DNA of 64,000 nt. It comes from Eonycteris spelaea (taxonomy: Eukaryota; Chordata; Mammalia; Chiroptera; Pteropodidae). Positions 10,690 through 22,025 of this stretch are shown one piece after another (position 1 is the first letter of the stretch; each line of letters starts with the position of its first letter). Made by a program: the position numbers and the translations under genes. The notes beneath the pieces are model-generated. The model made no database searches, was not told the DNA's origin, and worked only from the letters and a program-made list of their open reading frames with translations. The stretch spans positions 1,674,001-1,738,000 of the forward strand of contig PUFA01000066.1 in NCBI GenBank assembly GCA_003508835.1, given 5' to 3'.

Positions 10690-13596
10690 AATAGACTATT
10701 TTTTTCTTCATGAGTCTCTTAAATCATATATGATGCTTGAAGCAAATATAATCACGTGGTGTGATATGCTGCTCAATGTATAAAACACTTCATATGGTAG
10801 AATTTTTAAAATAAGAAGGGTAAAGTAACTCCAATATCAGGAAGGTTTTAACACTTGAAATGTTAAAACATTGATAGCAGTGTGCTGTGATAAGTAATGC
10901 ATATGCATACTGTAAGCAACCACTGAGAAAAATATATAAAACAATATACTCTAAAACATTATAAATAAATCAAAATGGAATTCTTAACCACATTCAAAAA
11001 CCACAGGAAGGCAAGAAAAGAGAGAGGAATGAAAAACAGAGACAGTAAATAGAAATAACTAATAAAATGGCAGTCTCTAGCCCTAACATATCAATAATGA
11101 CTTTAAAGAGTTGATGGTCTTAAAATATCAGTTAAAAGAGAGATTAGCAGAGTGGATTAAACAATACCTCCCAATTATATCCTGTGTATAAGAAGCTCCC
11201 TTCAAACATAATGACATAGGTGGGCTCAAAGTTAAAGAACGGATAAAAAAATGATGTGTCATGCAAACATTAATAAAAGCAGGAGTAGTTGTATTTAATA
11301 TCAGATTAAGTAGATCTCAGAACAAAGAAAATTACTAGGAACTAAAAGGAATATCACATAATGATAAAAGGATCAATCTACTACAAAGATATAGTGATTC
11401 TAAATGTGTGTGTACCTAACAACAGAGTTTCAAAATATAGGGAGCAAAAACTGATGGAGCCGAAAGGAGAAGCAGATAAATCCACGATTATAGTTGGAGA
11501 CTCCAACACCTAACATATCAGTATGATACCCTCTATCAGTAACTGACATATCTAGCAGATAGATCTCGCAGACAGAAAATCAGTAAGGATATATTTAAAC
11601 TAAACAGCACCATAAATCATCTGGATCTAATTGACATTTAATAGACTACTTCAACACCAGCAACGGAATACAAATTCTCCCCAATGGGACATTGGGATGC
11701 TCACATGGGACATTCACCTAGAGAGATTATATCCCGGTTCATAATGCAAACCTTAAACATTTTGAAGAATTCAAATCATAAAGACTAGGTTTTCTCACCA
11801 TAACAGAGTCAAACTAGAAATCAGTTACAAAAAAAGATGACAGGAAGATCTTTACACATATAAATGTTAGACAGTATGCTTCTATATATAACCCATGAGT
11901 CAATGGGAAAGCCTCAAAGGAAATTTTAACAATACATAGAACCGAATGAAAATGAAAAGATGACACATCAATGTTTGTGAGGTGCAGCTAAAGTCACTAC
12001 GAGGATAAAATTTAGAGTACTAAATGCTTACGTTAGAGCAAAGGAGGAATCTGAAATCAATAAGCTAAGGTCCTACCTTAAGAAACTAGATAAAGAAGAG
12101 CAAAGTAAGCCCAAAGCGAGCAGAAGGAAGGAGATAGTAAAGAGAAGAGTAGGGATCATTAAAATAGAAAACAGAAAGACAATAGAGAAAATCAATGAAA
12201 CTAAGAACAGGTTTTGTGAAAAATTCAATAAAATTGACAAACTTCTAGCAAGATGGACAAAGATAAAAAGAGAGAAGAAACAAATCACCAACACCAGGAA
12301 TAAAACAGGATATTGCTACAGGTTACAGAGCCATTAAAGGAATGAAAAAAGAAATGATATGAAGAACTTCACACTCATAAATTCCATACCTTTTAGAAGA
12401 AGCAGACCAATTCTTTGAAAACCACAAACTACCAAACTTAATCAAGAAGAAATAACCTGAATAGTTCTAAAACTATTTAAGAAATTGTGTTTGTAATTTA
12501 AAATCTGAAAAAGAAATCTCCAGGCCCACTGTTTTCACTGATGAATTTTACCTAACATTTAAAAAAATTAACACCAACTTTACACAATCTCTTTAAGAAA
12601 ATAGAAGAGGAAACACTTCCCACATCATTTTATGAGGCCAGTATTACCCTAAAATCAGAACCAGACAAAAACAGTACAAAAATAGGAAAGTATAGGTCTT
12701 TATCTCTCATGAACTTAGACACAGGAATTTTCAAACATATTAACAAATTACATCCAACAATGTATAAAAGAATTATATAACATGGCCAAGTGGAAATTAT
12801 TCTATGTGTGCAAGACTGGTCAATATTCAAACTCAGTATAGCCCACTATACCAACAGGCTAAAAAAGAAAAGTAATTTTAATTGATATAGAAAAAAGCAC
12901 CCATCTGTGATTAAAAAATGCTCAGCAAACTAGAAATGGATGGTAACTTCCTCAATCTCATAAACAGTATCTACAGAAAAAATCTATAGTTATCGTCCAT
13001 CTTAATGGTGAAAGACTGAATGCTTTGTCTCTAAGACCAGGAATTCTAAGGCAAGAATGCTCATTTTTACCACTTTTATTCAATGTAATATTGGGAGTCC
13101 TATACAGTGCAATAATGGAAGAAAAAGAAATGACAGGCAAATGGATAGAAGAAATAAAATTGTCACTATTTGCAGATGACAGGATTTTGTACAGAGAACA
13201 TCCCAAAAAATCTCCAAAAAAAAAAAAAAAACTAATTCTAGAATTAGTGAGTTCAGCAAAGTTGCAGGACACGAGATCAACACACAAAAGTCAATTGCAT
13301 TTCTATATACAAACAATGAACAAATGGGAAGTGAAATTAAAAATGCAATACCACTTATAATCATTTCAAATAACATGAAATATATAGGTATAAAATCAAC
13401 AAAACAGATATAAAATCTTTATGCTGAAAACTATAAAATGTTAATGAAAGAAATTTAAGAAAACTAAATAATTGGAAAGACCTCATTTATGGATCGAAAG
13501 ACTCAACATAGTAAAAATGTTAATTCTCCCCTTATCTATTTATGTGTTGTGATTTCTGTTAAAATCTCAGGGGATTTCTTGTAGACAAAGACAAGC
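10690..13596 (+). mobile_element. old L1: inter-ORF, ORF2 endonuclease and reverse transcriptase region, decayed
   Basis: An ancient L1 (L1M-like) in sense orientation. Inter-ORF DNA lies at 10690-11080, the endonuclease part starts near 11081, and the reverse-transcriptase part lies near 13000-13400. The LFADD active-site motif is readable at 13166-13180, inside the open stretch 13025-13360, just after residues matching the usual 'SPLLFN' region. Many stops and frameshifts make it non-functional. Similarity stops at about 13596, shortly after the L1 'ggatttcttgtagac' segment, so the ORF2 end, 3' UTR and poly-A are missing. Loss of the 3' end is unusual, since L1 copies are normally truncated at the 5' end; a later deletion or rearrangement is the simplest explanation. 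Confidence 0.85.
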
Positions 13597-14469
13597 TGTT
13601 GGGCTTTCCACTCCATCCTTGCTGATGCTACGGGAGGGCTCCTGCTGGCTTCCTTCTGCTGGTGGGGAGGAGTAGGAGCTGTGGTCTGGGTGCTCTCTGA
13701 TATGGGGAAAGTCTGGGTCACCTTCCACTGCTGGATGGAGGGATGAGGAGACAACAGGTCTGTTACCCTCTACCATTGAGTGGAGGATCATGAGATGCCA
13801 GATGTGCAAGTGCCCAATGTGCCATCAGCCAAGATCACCAGCATGACCTGTTGAGCTGCTTATTATGACACTAAATTACACACCGGGACAGGCTGTTTTG
13901 ATGAGCCTTTTCTTCTCCATGACGTGGACAAGCAAAGCCAGGAGAACCTCTCTTACAAGGTGAGTGATCTTCAGCCCGACCTCCCGACTCCCTTTCTATA
14001 AGTAACAAATGGCTTCAATTTAATTACAACCCTCCAGCGGTTCTGTAATGGGTAGCAGAGACGCAATGAGAAATCCCCTTCCCTGTGAACTACGAGGTGA
14101 GATAAGAGTAACTTCCTGCTCCAGGGAGACCCCAGAAGTCCTCAAGGGGAAGTCCATCTTACCTGCTTCCACGTCCCCCCAGAGAACCTGCCTGCTCAGG
14201 AGCAGCCTCCCTTCTCTGCCCCAAGGAGGGGACCGCACTATGGGAGAGGCAGGGGACAGATGGAGAGGCGAGGGGGTGGGTGTCCCGACATGCACAGATG
14301 TGCAAATACCCAGATTCGAACGTAAGCTGAATGTAATTACTTGGTTAATTAAATATTGACTTTAAACTCAAAAAGTGATTAAAACAAGCTGCAGGAAAGA
14401 CTGTGGCGGGGGTGGTGGTCAGGGAATGAATCTGAACTTTCGGGAAGGGGAAGAGGAGGAAGGGACTGT
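13597..14469. other. single-copy sequence with a possible coding fragment
   Basis: Begins where L1 similarity ends. On the plus strand an open frame of 35 codons (13855-13959) runs into a consensus splice donor (AAG|GTGAGT at 13957-13965). No convincing acceptor is visible upstream and a TGA sits at 13852. The segment 14320-14390 is AT-rich with TAATTA-type cores and may be regulatory. No protein family was recognised. Confidence 0.3.
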
Positions 14470-14773
14470 CAACAGGAAGGTCTGCCCTGGCCTACTGTGT
14501 GTTGGCACCTACTGTGTGCAGGCTGAGTGGCCTTCATCTCTGGGCAGGTAGGGAATTTCAGACAGAGATCACTGTGCCAAACTAGGATTTGTGGGAGTCT
14601 CCTAATTGTTTCCTCCCTGAGATGCCATCTCTTTCCCAGGCTGCCCTCAAGGGGGAATGGGAGCTTTTGGTGCTCAGGAACCAGGCACTGTGCACCACGT
14701 TTTCCTGGAACAGAAGCACGGCACCCAGCACCCCGAGGTGCTCCTGTATAAGCAATGGCAACGTGTGTTCGCA

Positions 14774-14780
<7 letters not shown>
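14470..14780. other. single-copy sequence
   Basis: Nothing recognised before the GT repeat. Confidence 0.35.

Positions 14781-14826
<46 letters not shown>
14781..14826 (+). repeat. (GT)23 microsatellite
   Basis: Uninterrupted GT units, flanked on the left by imperfect TG repeats. Long apparent reading frames across it (such as 14755-15285) are caused by the repeat. Confidence 0.97.
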
Positions 14827-14828
<2 letters not shown>

Positions 14829-15844
14829 ACTACGGGCAGGTGCTGTGGATGGTGTTTCAGGTCAGGCCTTAACTCACCAGCTCAGGCACTCACCAGGTGG
14901 GAGGGGTCTGCAAAGTCTCCTGGCCATGTTTCCTTCCCACATTCGGTCCTCTTGGTCCAGGCTCAACCTAAGTTTTCCAGGTTCCTTCCAGGAATGTAAG
15001 CAAGGGACCTCAGGGGCTCAGATGTCTCCAATCCTGGGAAGTCACTCAGCCACTGGGCCTGGGGTGGGGCCTCAGCAGACTTCTCAGGACCCTCCCAGCC
15101 TCCTGATTCTCCAGCCCCCGTCCGTCTCCAACCACGCCTCTGGGACAGCCTTGTTCCTCTCACCTTCCTCCTCTCACGTCCCTCGTCACCCTGGTGGCAT
15201 CTCTCACTGCGATGTCCTGCCTGGATACCTGGATCTTTCAGGCACCTCCTGCCCCTCTCAACTCTTCACCTTCTTGTTGGTTTAACCTCAAGGGGACCTT
15301 TCTCTTCATACCCATGCTTCTCATTTCCTCCCTCTGCAAGTCCCTTGGTGGCCCTCTGTGCAGAACGCCCGTCTGCTCTGTCTACCTTGCTGAACTCTTC
15401 CATTTCCCTGACTCCTATGCAACACTTAAAACAAAACAAAATGAAAACCGTTCCTGCTGTGTGTTTCTTTTTCTCCATCAGGAGCTGAAATACAACCTGA
15501 ACTGTTTTTATCTGAGCACTTTCTGGCCAAGTTTGGGTTGGAGCTGAGGGGATTTATGAGGCTATAAAAGTCAAGCTTTCAGCAAGTCAAACAAATCGGG
15601 GTGTGAAGGAGAAACTTTAACGTAAGAAATGGCTGCAGCCTGGGATGTGTGTGGCAATTTCAGAAAAGAAGGTCACCGAGCTAAAGCAAGGGGGCTTTAA
15701 TGGCTGCAAAGCCTGAAACTTGCTTTTTAAGAGCAGAAGACGCTGCAGAGCTACCCTCAGGGGACTGTGGCCTAACCCCTCAACCCCTGGGTGGCGAGAA
15801 TCATGCACATGGTTCAAAGTAGAAATTCCAGCACCATCTGTAAC
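14827..15844. other. single-copy, C/T-rich stretch
   Basis: Pyrimidine-rich DNA from 15050 to 15420 resembles the texture of L2 3' ends but lacks diagnostic words. No feature is supported. Confidence 0.35.
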
Positions 15845-16720
15845 GAAGCACTCTTGCGGTTAGTCCTGCCTGAGTTTTCATTTAGGCATAAGCCATCTTG
15901 TAGGTAGAACTGTAATTGCATTGGGGAAAAAAAATATGTTTATATGTCTTGAGAAATTATGACAATGAGAAATAGCAGCATAAACCCCCATTAAGTCAGA
16001 AGAAAGATAATTGCGTTTCACGCTGCCTCCCTGGGCCGGCACGCTGACACAGAGATGGATTTTCTTCGGCAAAACAGGGCCCGTCTTTGCACAATACCCA
16101 TTTCCTCCTTAATCACACGTAACTCTGTAGTCAAATTCCTACTAATGCCCAATGCCTAAGAGTGCGTCTTCATGAAGGAAGGGTTAGTTTGGGAGATGGG
16201 AGCATTATAAACTGGTTGAATTAGACTCACCCTTGAGCTGTTCTACGTGTGACCTCAGACAGTGATGATCATTACTCTGAATTCTCACTAGCGAGACAAT
16301 AGGGCCGTGATTAGTCAAGAAATTGTAAGGGTGGGGACAAATGTGGCAATTTGTCTGCTTTATTATCCACCAATGTTCTCTTTTGGATAAGTGAGCAAGG
16401 AAGATTAAACACATGGATTGTGCTGTGTGGGGACAGACACACAAGCAGGGTAATTAATTGGTGCATGTGTAATCGAATATTAAAATGAGTAAGGTGTCCC
16501 CGGCAGCCAGCCTGCAAATCTCTCTGGACAACACATAACTTACGGTATTCGTGCCTGATAGCGTTCTAAAGAGGATAAGCAGGGTCCATATGACAATAAG
16601 TGCAATTCAAGTTAGGTCTCTCTGTGTGACAGCGTATCTTTTTTACCATCACCTTCCAGAATTATTCACTTATGAGATCATTGTGGCAGCTGCTTATTCA
16701 ATAAAAGTGAGCCGAGCAGT
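15845..16720. other. candidate conserved non-coding cluster
   Basis: Nearly 900 bp without recognisable repeats. It has retained CpGs and many homeodomain-like cores, including TAATTAATTGG at 16451-16461, plus 'aactgtaattgcattgggg' and 'ttgagaaattatgacaatg'. Such runs in repeat-dense mammalian DNA are often developmental enhancers. This is inference only. Confidence 0.35.
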
Positions 16721-16729
16721 CCCAGGGCG

Positions 16730-16890
16730 AGGTTCTAGGTCATCTGGCTCTGACCTCCCATGGTTGGCGTCTCCTTAGCTGATCTCCCCTGGCCTCAGTT
16801 TCTTTAGTCTCAGAATGGGGGTAATATCACCCACATCGCAGGTTGTCATGTGGATTAGGTGAAGTGAACGAGGGTACAAACGCACAGCAT
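16730..16890 (+). repeat. MIR SINE
   Basis: Sense MIR: 'gttctaggtcatctggctct', 'cctcagtttctttagtctca', 'gaatgggggtaatatcaccc', 'catgtggattaggtgaagtg'. Confidence 0.7.
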
Positions 16891-17139
16891 GGGATGGTTC
16901 TGATTCTCTGGTGTCACTTCAGAGTAGGAAGCCACGCCCCCTCATGAAGATGCATTGAGCGGGAAGCCACGCGTGAGATCTTGCAGATGGTGCTTTGATT
17001 CCAGGTTCCCAGGATGCAAAAAACCTTGGACATCTCTAATAAGACTCTCGCTCACTTTTTGTTCATTGGGCATATTATTAAGTTAAGTACTGGGTCACTG
17101 TAAACAACACAGGGGTTTACAAGTAGGAGGTGACACTGC
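16891..17139. other. unassigned sequence
   Basis: No clear feature. Confidence 0.35.
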
Positions 17140-17220
17140 TTTGGGGTCGCATACTAGGACAGTGCATGACACAAAGTAGGTACTAAAATAAATATTTCTT
17201 GAAGGAATAGGTAAATGAGA
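17140..17220 (+). repeat. L2/MIR-type 3' tail
   Basis: 'ggacagtgcatgacacaaag', 'taggtactaaaataaatatt' and 'tcttgaaggaatagg' match the shared CR1/L2-type terminal sequence. Confidence 0.55.
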
Positions 17221-17527
17221 TGAGGCTCTGCCCTTGGACTTTCAGCGAACTCACGGCGACCTCAACTTTAAAAGAAGTTATTGGAAAAGCTGATGATCGC
17301 AGAAAAGGCATGAACCTGAGGCACCGAGCGTCAGGGCTCTGGCTTCTAGATCTGGCTGGATCAGCAGCTTTCAGAGGGGCCGCCGGAATGAGATATTTCC
17401 CTTCTCTAAGTCTCAGGCTGTCTGTAAGATGGACAAATAAATCATTTATTCAGCTCTGGAGTCATTTGACAAAACTTTATTGCGCAACTAACACAAGCTA
17501 CACACAGATGTACGTGGTGAAGATGCA
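17221..17527. other. unassigned sequence
   Basis: No repeat or exon is recognised. The open frame 17220-17555 is not coding-like. Confidence 0.35.
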
Positions 17528-17990
17528 GCAGGAAACAAGACAATTTCTGCTGTAACAAATTACCACAGATTTAGCAGCTTTAAACAATACCCATGTATTA
17601 CCTACCTCACAATTCTATAGGTCGGAAGTTTGGCTGCATGCTCTGCTCAGTCTCAGTGGGCTAAAATCAAGATGTCAGCTGGGGATGCGGCTCCAACATA
17701 AGACTTGGGGCCCTCTTCCAAGCTCACTGATGTTGGCCAAATTCATTTCTTTCTCATGCTTTTCATGTGGCACCCTCCATCTTCAAGCCAGCAAAGGCAC
17801 ATTGAATCCTTCTAGAACTTTGAGTCTCTGACTTCCTCGTCTGCTTCTAAAGGTGTAGGTGATTACCTTGGGTCCATCCAAATAATCCAGGTAAATCTCA
17901 TTATAATCCCAGGCTCCAGGGATTAGGGCATGGACATCTTCTTTTTTGGTGGTGGCTGGGCGGGGGCGGAGGGGAGCAATTATTCTGCTT
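17528..17990 (-). mobile_element. MaLR (MLT1-type) LTR, reversed
   Basis: The reversed MLT1 order is clear: 'ctgctgtaacaaattaccac' (LTR end), 'cacaattctataggtcggaa', 'gtgggctaaaatcaagatgt', 'tccatccaaataatccaggt', and 'ggattagggcatggacatct' near the LTR start. It is a relic of a mammalian ERVL-MaLR element with no coding sequence attached. Confidence 0.75.
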
Positions 17991-17999
17991 ATTTGCACA

Positions 18000-18310
18000 C
18001 GTGGATGCACGTGAAAAGCCCATTCCAGACAGAAGGAACAGCAGAAGCAAAGGCCATGAAACACTAACAGGTTTTGTTCCAAGGGCCCATGGAACTCACT
18101 GAAACGTTCTAAGCAGGGGTGTTAAAATATATAACTATTGTTTTTTAAAAAGGTGACCGGCTTCTATATGGCAAAAAGCAAGGCTGGAAGCAGGAAGCCC
18201 ACTTTAGAGGCCACGGCCACAGATGACAGTGGCTTCAATTAGGATGGTGGGACTGGAGGTTATGAAAAGTGGTTGGAGTCTGGATATCTTTAAACGATTT
18301 TAAAAAAATA
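18000..18310 (+). repeat. unnamed old repeat, family C
   Basis: Contains 'gacagaaggaacagcagaag', 'caaaggccatgaaacactaa', 'gtttctaagcaggggtgtta'-like text and 'gactggaggttatgaaaagtg'. This ordered text matches a widespread mammalian interspersed repeat that I cannot name with confidence. Confidence 0.5.
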
Positions 18311-18779
18311 GACAAGTAGAATTTTCTGATGAAGCAAAGGTTTCTCAATTTTTCCTACTGAAAAACAGAGAGGCGTTTTGGAGAAATTTCATTTCCTCTC
18401 CGGGACTCCCCGTAACCGCCAACCAAAACCACCTGGAATAATAAGAACTAAACAAATTGCACGTGCCTGTGCAGACTCACCTTCCAGACCAGCCCCTCAG
18501 CTCGCCACCCTGGGACACAGGCGTACACATGATGGGTAAAAAGTCAATTCATCAATAATCGAAAGATAGAAAACAAATGAGAACACTTAGCAAAAGGGAA
18601 CCATTTAGCTAGGATCTAAAATAATAGTAACAGTCTGTCTGCTGAGTAGAAAGTGTGAAAATTGCTGCTCAGAGGCTGGAGGGTTTGGGGAAGGCGACCT
18701 TTTTACTTTGCTGGCATCCTGGGCAGCACACAGAGGCCTTAGGACGTTCACGGGCAAGCCTTCGCATTCTCCTCTTGCT
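18311..18779. other. single-copy sequence
   Basis: Part 18540-18640 is AT-rich and repeat-free ('caattcatcaataatcgaaa') and may be conserved. Otherwise nothing. Confidence 0.35.
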
Positions 18780-19110
18780 CATTCTGAGATCAAACCCGGC
18801 AGCCTTCGGCTCTGGCTTTGATTAGCTATGCATGGCTGAACTGCCTGGGACTCATGCAACAGAGATGAATGGAAAATGAGGCTTGTAATTATTTTCAAAA
18901 GATACGCAGCCTGGCTTCACCCCATGACGAGTTACAGGCCCCTGGAAACAGCGCCGGCTTCATGGGCGTAAAACCTCACAGTCACACACGGCCTGCACGT
19001 AGAAGGGCCTCAGGCTTGGTTAATGCTCTGCTGTCTTGAAATTCCTAATAATTTTTGAACAAGGGGCCGCGCGTATTCACTTAGTGCTGGGGAATTATCT
19101 TTGTCATTCT
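18780..19110. other. candidate conserved non-coding block
   Basis: Repeat-free, mixing CpG words ('cggcagccttcggctctgg', 'caaggggccgcgcgtattc') with AT-rich cores ('tttgattagctatgcatgg', 'gaggcttgtaattattttc'). Conservation is inferred and not shown. Confidence 0.3.
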
Positions 19111-20314
19111 GATTTCAGTTGCTCACATCCTCCTCTCAAACCTTTCATAGGGGAGGGTGACCTGGGGACGTTTCTGGGGCTGTGATGTGGAGGGGTGTGG
19201 GTCTCACAGCAGCTCCTGGATGGTGGAAGATGACGGGTCAGCCGCATAAGACTCAGGACAAGCCAACTTGGAGTTCCATCCACAAAGGATGGTGGCATCA
19301 TTTTACCCAAGCCAGACAATCTGCGGGCACAGAACACCCCCCAGCCCCAAACTTATCACAGAGCAGTCAGGGCTCAGCGGCACCTGATCAAAACCCGTCT
19401 TGAAGCAGAAGGAGCAAGACAAGGAGAACAGCACTAACCAGGAGCCTTCTGGCCACACACTCTAGTGATGTTCCATCTTGGGCTAGCCTCACATATTGAA
19501 ATTGTCACTTGGCTGTCAGGGTATGAACCGAGTGGTCATAAGAACTGTGTTGTTGAACAAATTCAGGGACGCTTGTGAATCCCAACGAGCACAGTCTTTT
19601 CTGAGTGGGACCCTCTGGTTGGCATACCCGCTTGGGGATTTCTCTCAGGAAGGGAATTGCTTTAAATCTGGCGTTTGTGCTTCTCAATATCTGAGAAGGG
19701 ACAAACCTTGCTCCTTGGAAAGTGGCAGCTACATAATGTTTGGAGCCCATTGCAACATAAAAATGCAGAGTCCTACGACCGAAAAAGTCGTAAGAATTTC
19801 AAGTCCGTGACAACAGAGCATTAAACCAAGCGTGGGCCTTTCTGAGCACGGGGCCTTGTGCAACTGTATAGATTGCATGCCCATCTGGCTGGCCCTGGAG
19901 GAGTGAGCTTGGCCTTTACAGATGTCTGGAGGTGATTGAGGTTTAAGACTAATGAGAAGGAAGTATGCTCCAGCTCAGGGTAAGTCGGAAGGCCAGGCAA
20001 GATGCGACTGTGGAATAAAGGGACAGATTTCCTTGGGGTTCTCACCCTAGCTCCAAGCATCTGGAGGAAGCCGCAGTCGCCTTGACAATGACTCCATTGT
20101 TGAAATAAGTATGATTTCTCCTGCAGACCACTCCGTGGGGATCAAGATGGATTAGATGCATAACACATCTGGTCCAGTTGTTAAAAAATTAGCCTTTATG
20201 GTCTCAGCTTCTTGGGATCTGGTAGAATGTAAGGGACCATCACTGAAGCTTGGGAGAAAGACCCAGGAAACTGGGGATGATGGGAATCTGCGCCTGAGAA
20301 GTGTGTGAAGACGT
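19111..20314. other. single-copy sequence with a vague repeat piece
   Basis: 19830-19910 ('gagcacggggccttgtgcaa', 'ctgtatagattgcatgccca') resembles a widespread mammalian repeat word, but its family is uncertain. Open frames such as 19496-19810 have no recognisable product. Confidence 0.35.
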
Positions 20315-20420
20315 TAGAGCAGGGTGCCTCAGTTTCCTCACCTGTGAAATGGGCTTGATAACAGTAACTACCTCCTATAGTGCTGTGAGGTGTGAATGAG
20401 TTGGCAAATGAATCATAGGA
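20315..20420 (+). repeat. MIR SINE fragment
   Basis: Core 'cctcagtttcctcacctgtg', 'aaatgggcttgataacagta', 'actacctcctatagtgctgt' in sense orientation. Confidence 0.8.
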
Positions 20421-20679
20421 TTGGTGGTTTACAGAGCAAGTAAATGTCATTGCTTTTGTTGCTTCTTCTGACCCTTCTTATACGTGGCAGCTGTTTAATA
20501 GTTCAAGAGTTTGCTACATTTAAGTGTGTATCTTTGCATGTGGCTCCCATGGCCTCAGTGGGACTGTGGCCCTTGAAGCTCTGAATTTCCAACAGTCTTT
20601 GCATAGAGTACTCTTTGGGGAAATAAAATCTCTGGACTCCTGTGAAATCAGCCTTCAAAATACCTTCTACGTCACCCAA
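20421..20679. other. spacer between MIR copies
   Basis: No feature recognised. Confidence 0.35.
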
Positions 20680-20800
20680 TCCAGAGCCTTGGGGCACAGA
20701 CGAGGCTCAGAAGGCGAACGTGCTGGCCAGTGTCATTCAGCCATTGAAGATGGAGCCAGGACTTGAACCTGGCCTTTGGACTTCAAGGCCTTATCTCATT
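20680..20800 (-). repeat. MIR SINE fragment, reversed
   Basis: 'cagacgaggctcagaaggcg', 'catggtcattcagccattga'-like text and 'gagccaggacttgaacctgg' match the reversed MIR core and 5' part. Confidence 0.7.
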
Positions 20801-21278
20801 CTCACCACCTTCATGGACTAAGCAGGCCTCCCAGAACAGCATCAGGTGAACAGTGGGCCAGAGGAGTCCTTGCTTCCTCCAGGGCAGAGGCCAGAGCTGA
20901 GGCTTCCATGCTCGGAGGCCTTTGGTGACTTTGGCACAGAGGAGCCAGAGCAGGCGCCGAGAGCGCTGACATCCACTTGCTCTGTAAGGGCCATCGGGGG
21001 GGCAGTGGCATGGCAACAGCCCACAGGTGGCCCAGGTGCTGCTGTACGCATCACATCTGCCTTCTGGAGCCCCAGCAGGCGGCCCTGTCCAGGCCCTGCC
21101 GGTGAGTCCGGCATCCTATCATCGAGCTGTCCTTCTCCATTGAGCTCTTCATTCGAATTTGGCCACACACTCCCACGCCTCTGAGGACACCTGGCTTCTT
21201 CCTGTTTGTTTGAGTATTCCTTCAACAAAAGCGGGATTACAAGCAAAGACGTTAAGCCTGAAGTGCTGGGAATGTTAC
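20801..21278. other. GC-rich single-copy stretch
   Basis: Long open frames overlap on both strands (plus 20846-21184, minus 20842-21309), as expected for GC-rich DNA with few stops. A donor-like GTGAGT lies at 21100. No protein family is recognised, so no gene is called. Confidence 0.4.
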
Positions 21279-21297
21279 AAAAAAAAAAAAAAAAAAA
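21279..21297 (+). repeat. A19 homopolymer
   Basis: Pure A run. The sequence before it is not a recognisable SINE or retrocopy. Confidence 0.95.
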
Positions 21298-21544
21298 CAA
21301 CCAGGACAAAGTCTGCTCTCCAAAGCTTTCTGGTCTATGCCGGTGGCAGCATTCCGAGGGGTGGGGGTGGAGTAGGAGCCATTGGCTCTGGAAGTGAGGA
21401 GTGTTTTATCAATAAAATTGAGTCGGTTTTATTATCAGTTTAAACTTTCTACAGATAACACACCATTTACTGCCTACACCTGGGGCGGACTGCCCCCGCC
21501 CCCTCTCGCTCACTACGCCCTTGAATGTGGGATTCCAGGAGGTA
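21298..21544. other. unassigned sequence
   Basis: No feature recognised. Confidence 0.35.
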
Positions 21545-21900
21545 CATATGCCATTACCTCCTGTTCCTCCAGCGTCAGGCACGGTCCTGCCTCAGGGCAG
21601 TTGCTATGCCATCTGCCTGGACTCCCTTTCCTCGTTCAGAAGCTGGGTTCATGCCTTCACTTCCTCTGGGTCTACTGTTGCCTGCCACTTGTCTGACCAA
21701 CTAATAAAAGACACCACCTGCAAGGATCCTCTTTACTCTGCCTTTCTTTCCCCCACAGCCCTGATAACCACCCAGGGGACTGTGTAATCTTCTTCAGCAC
21801 AGCCCATTAGAGCAGCAGGGCTTTGTCCATTTTGTTCACTGATGTTTCTCCAGAGTCTGTCCCTTAAAAGAAGCTCGACAAACCCTGAATAAGTGAATGG
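21545..21900 (+). mobile_element. L2 LINE 3' end
   Basis: 'tcctgcctcagggcagttgc', 'tatgccatctgcctggactc', 'tgactgtgtaatcttcttca'-like text and 'tttgttcactgatgtttctc' follow L2 3'-end order to a degenerate tail 'ccctgaataagtgaatg'. Confidence 0.7.
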
Positions 21901-21929
21901 GTAGAGGAGAGCTTACACGTGCAAATCCT

Positions 21930-22025
21930 GCTGCTGTGCTAGGCCAGCTGTGTGAACTTGGGTGCGTTATTGCCTCTCTCAGAGCCTCGGTTTCTTTTTC
22001 TGAGAACAGAATCAAGGCCAACAAC
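21930..22025 (+). repeat. MIR SINE fragment
   Basis: 'gccagctgtgtgaacttggg', 'tgcgttattgcctctctcag' and 'agcctcggtttctttttctg' match the MIR core in sense. Confidence 0.75.

Noticed and set aside
13025..13360. 111-codon frame with reverse-transcriptase motif as a gene
   Set aside because: It is the decayed ORF2 of the old L1 and not a separate gene.
14755..15285. 176-codon plus-strand frame
   Set aside because: It starts in the GT microsatellite, which reads as a cysteine/valine run. The rest has no coding signature.
20842..21309. 155-codon minus-strand frame
   Set aside because: GC-rich DNA open on both strands, starting in a poly-T run. No family or splice support.
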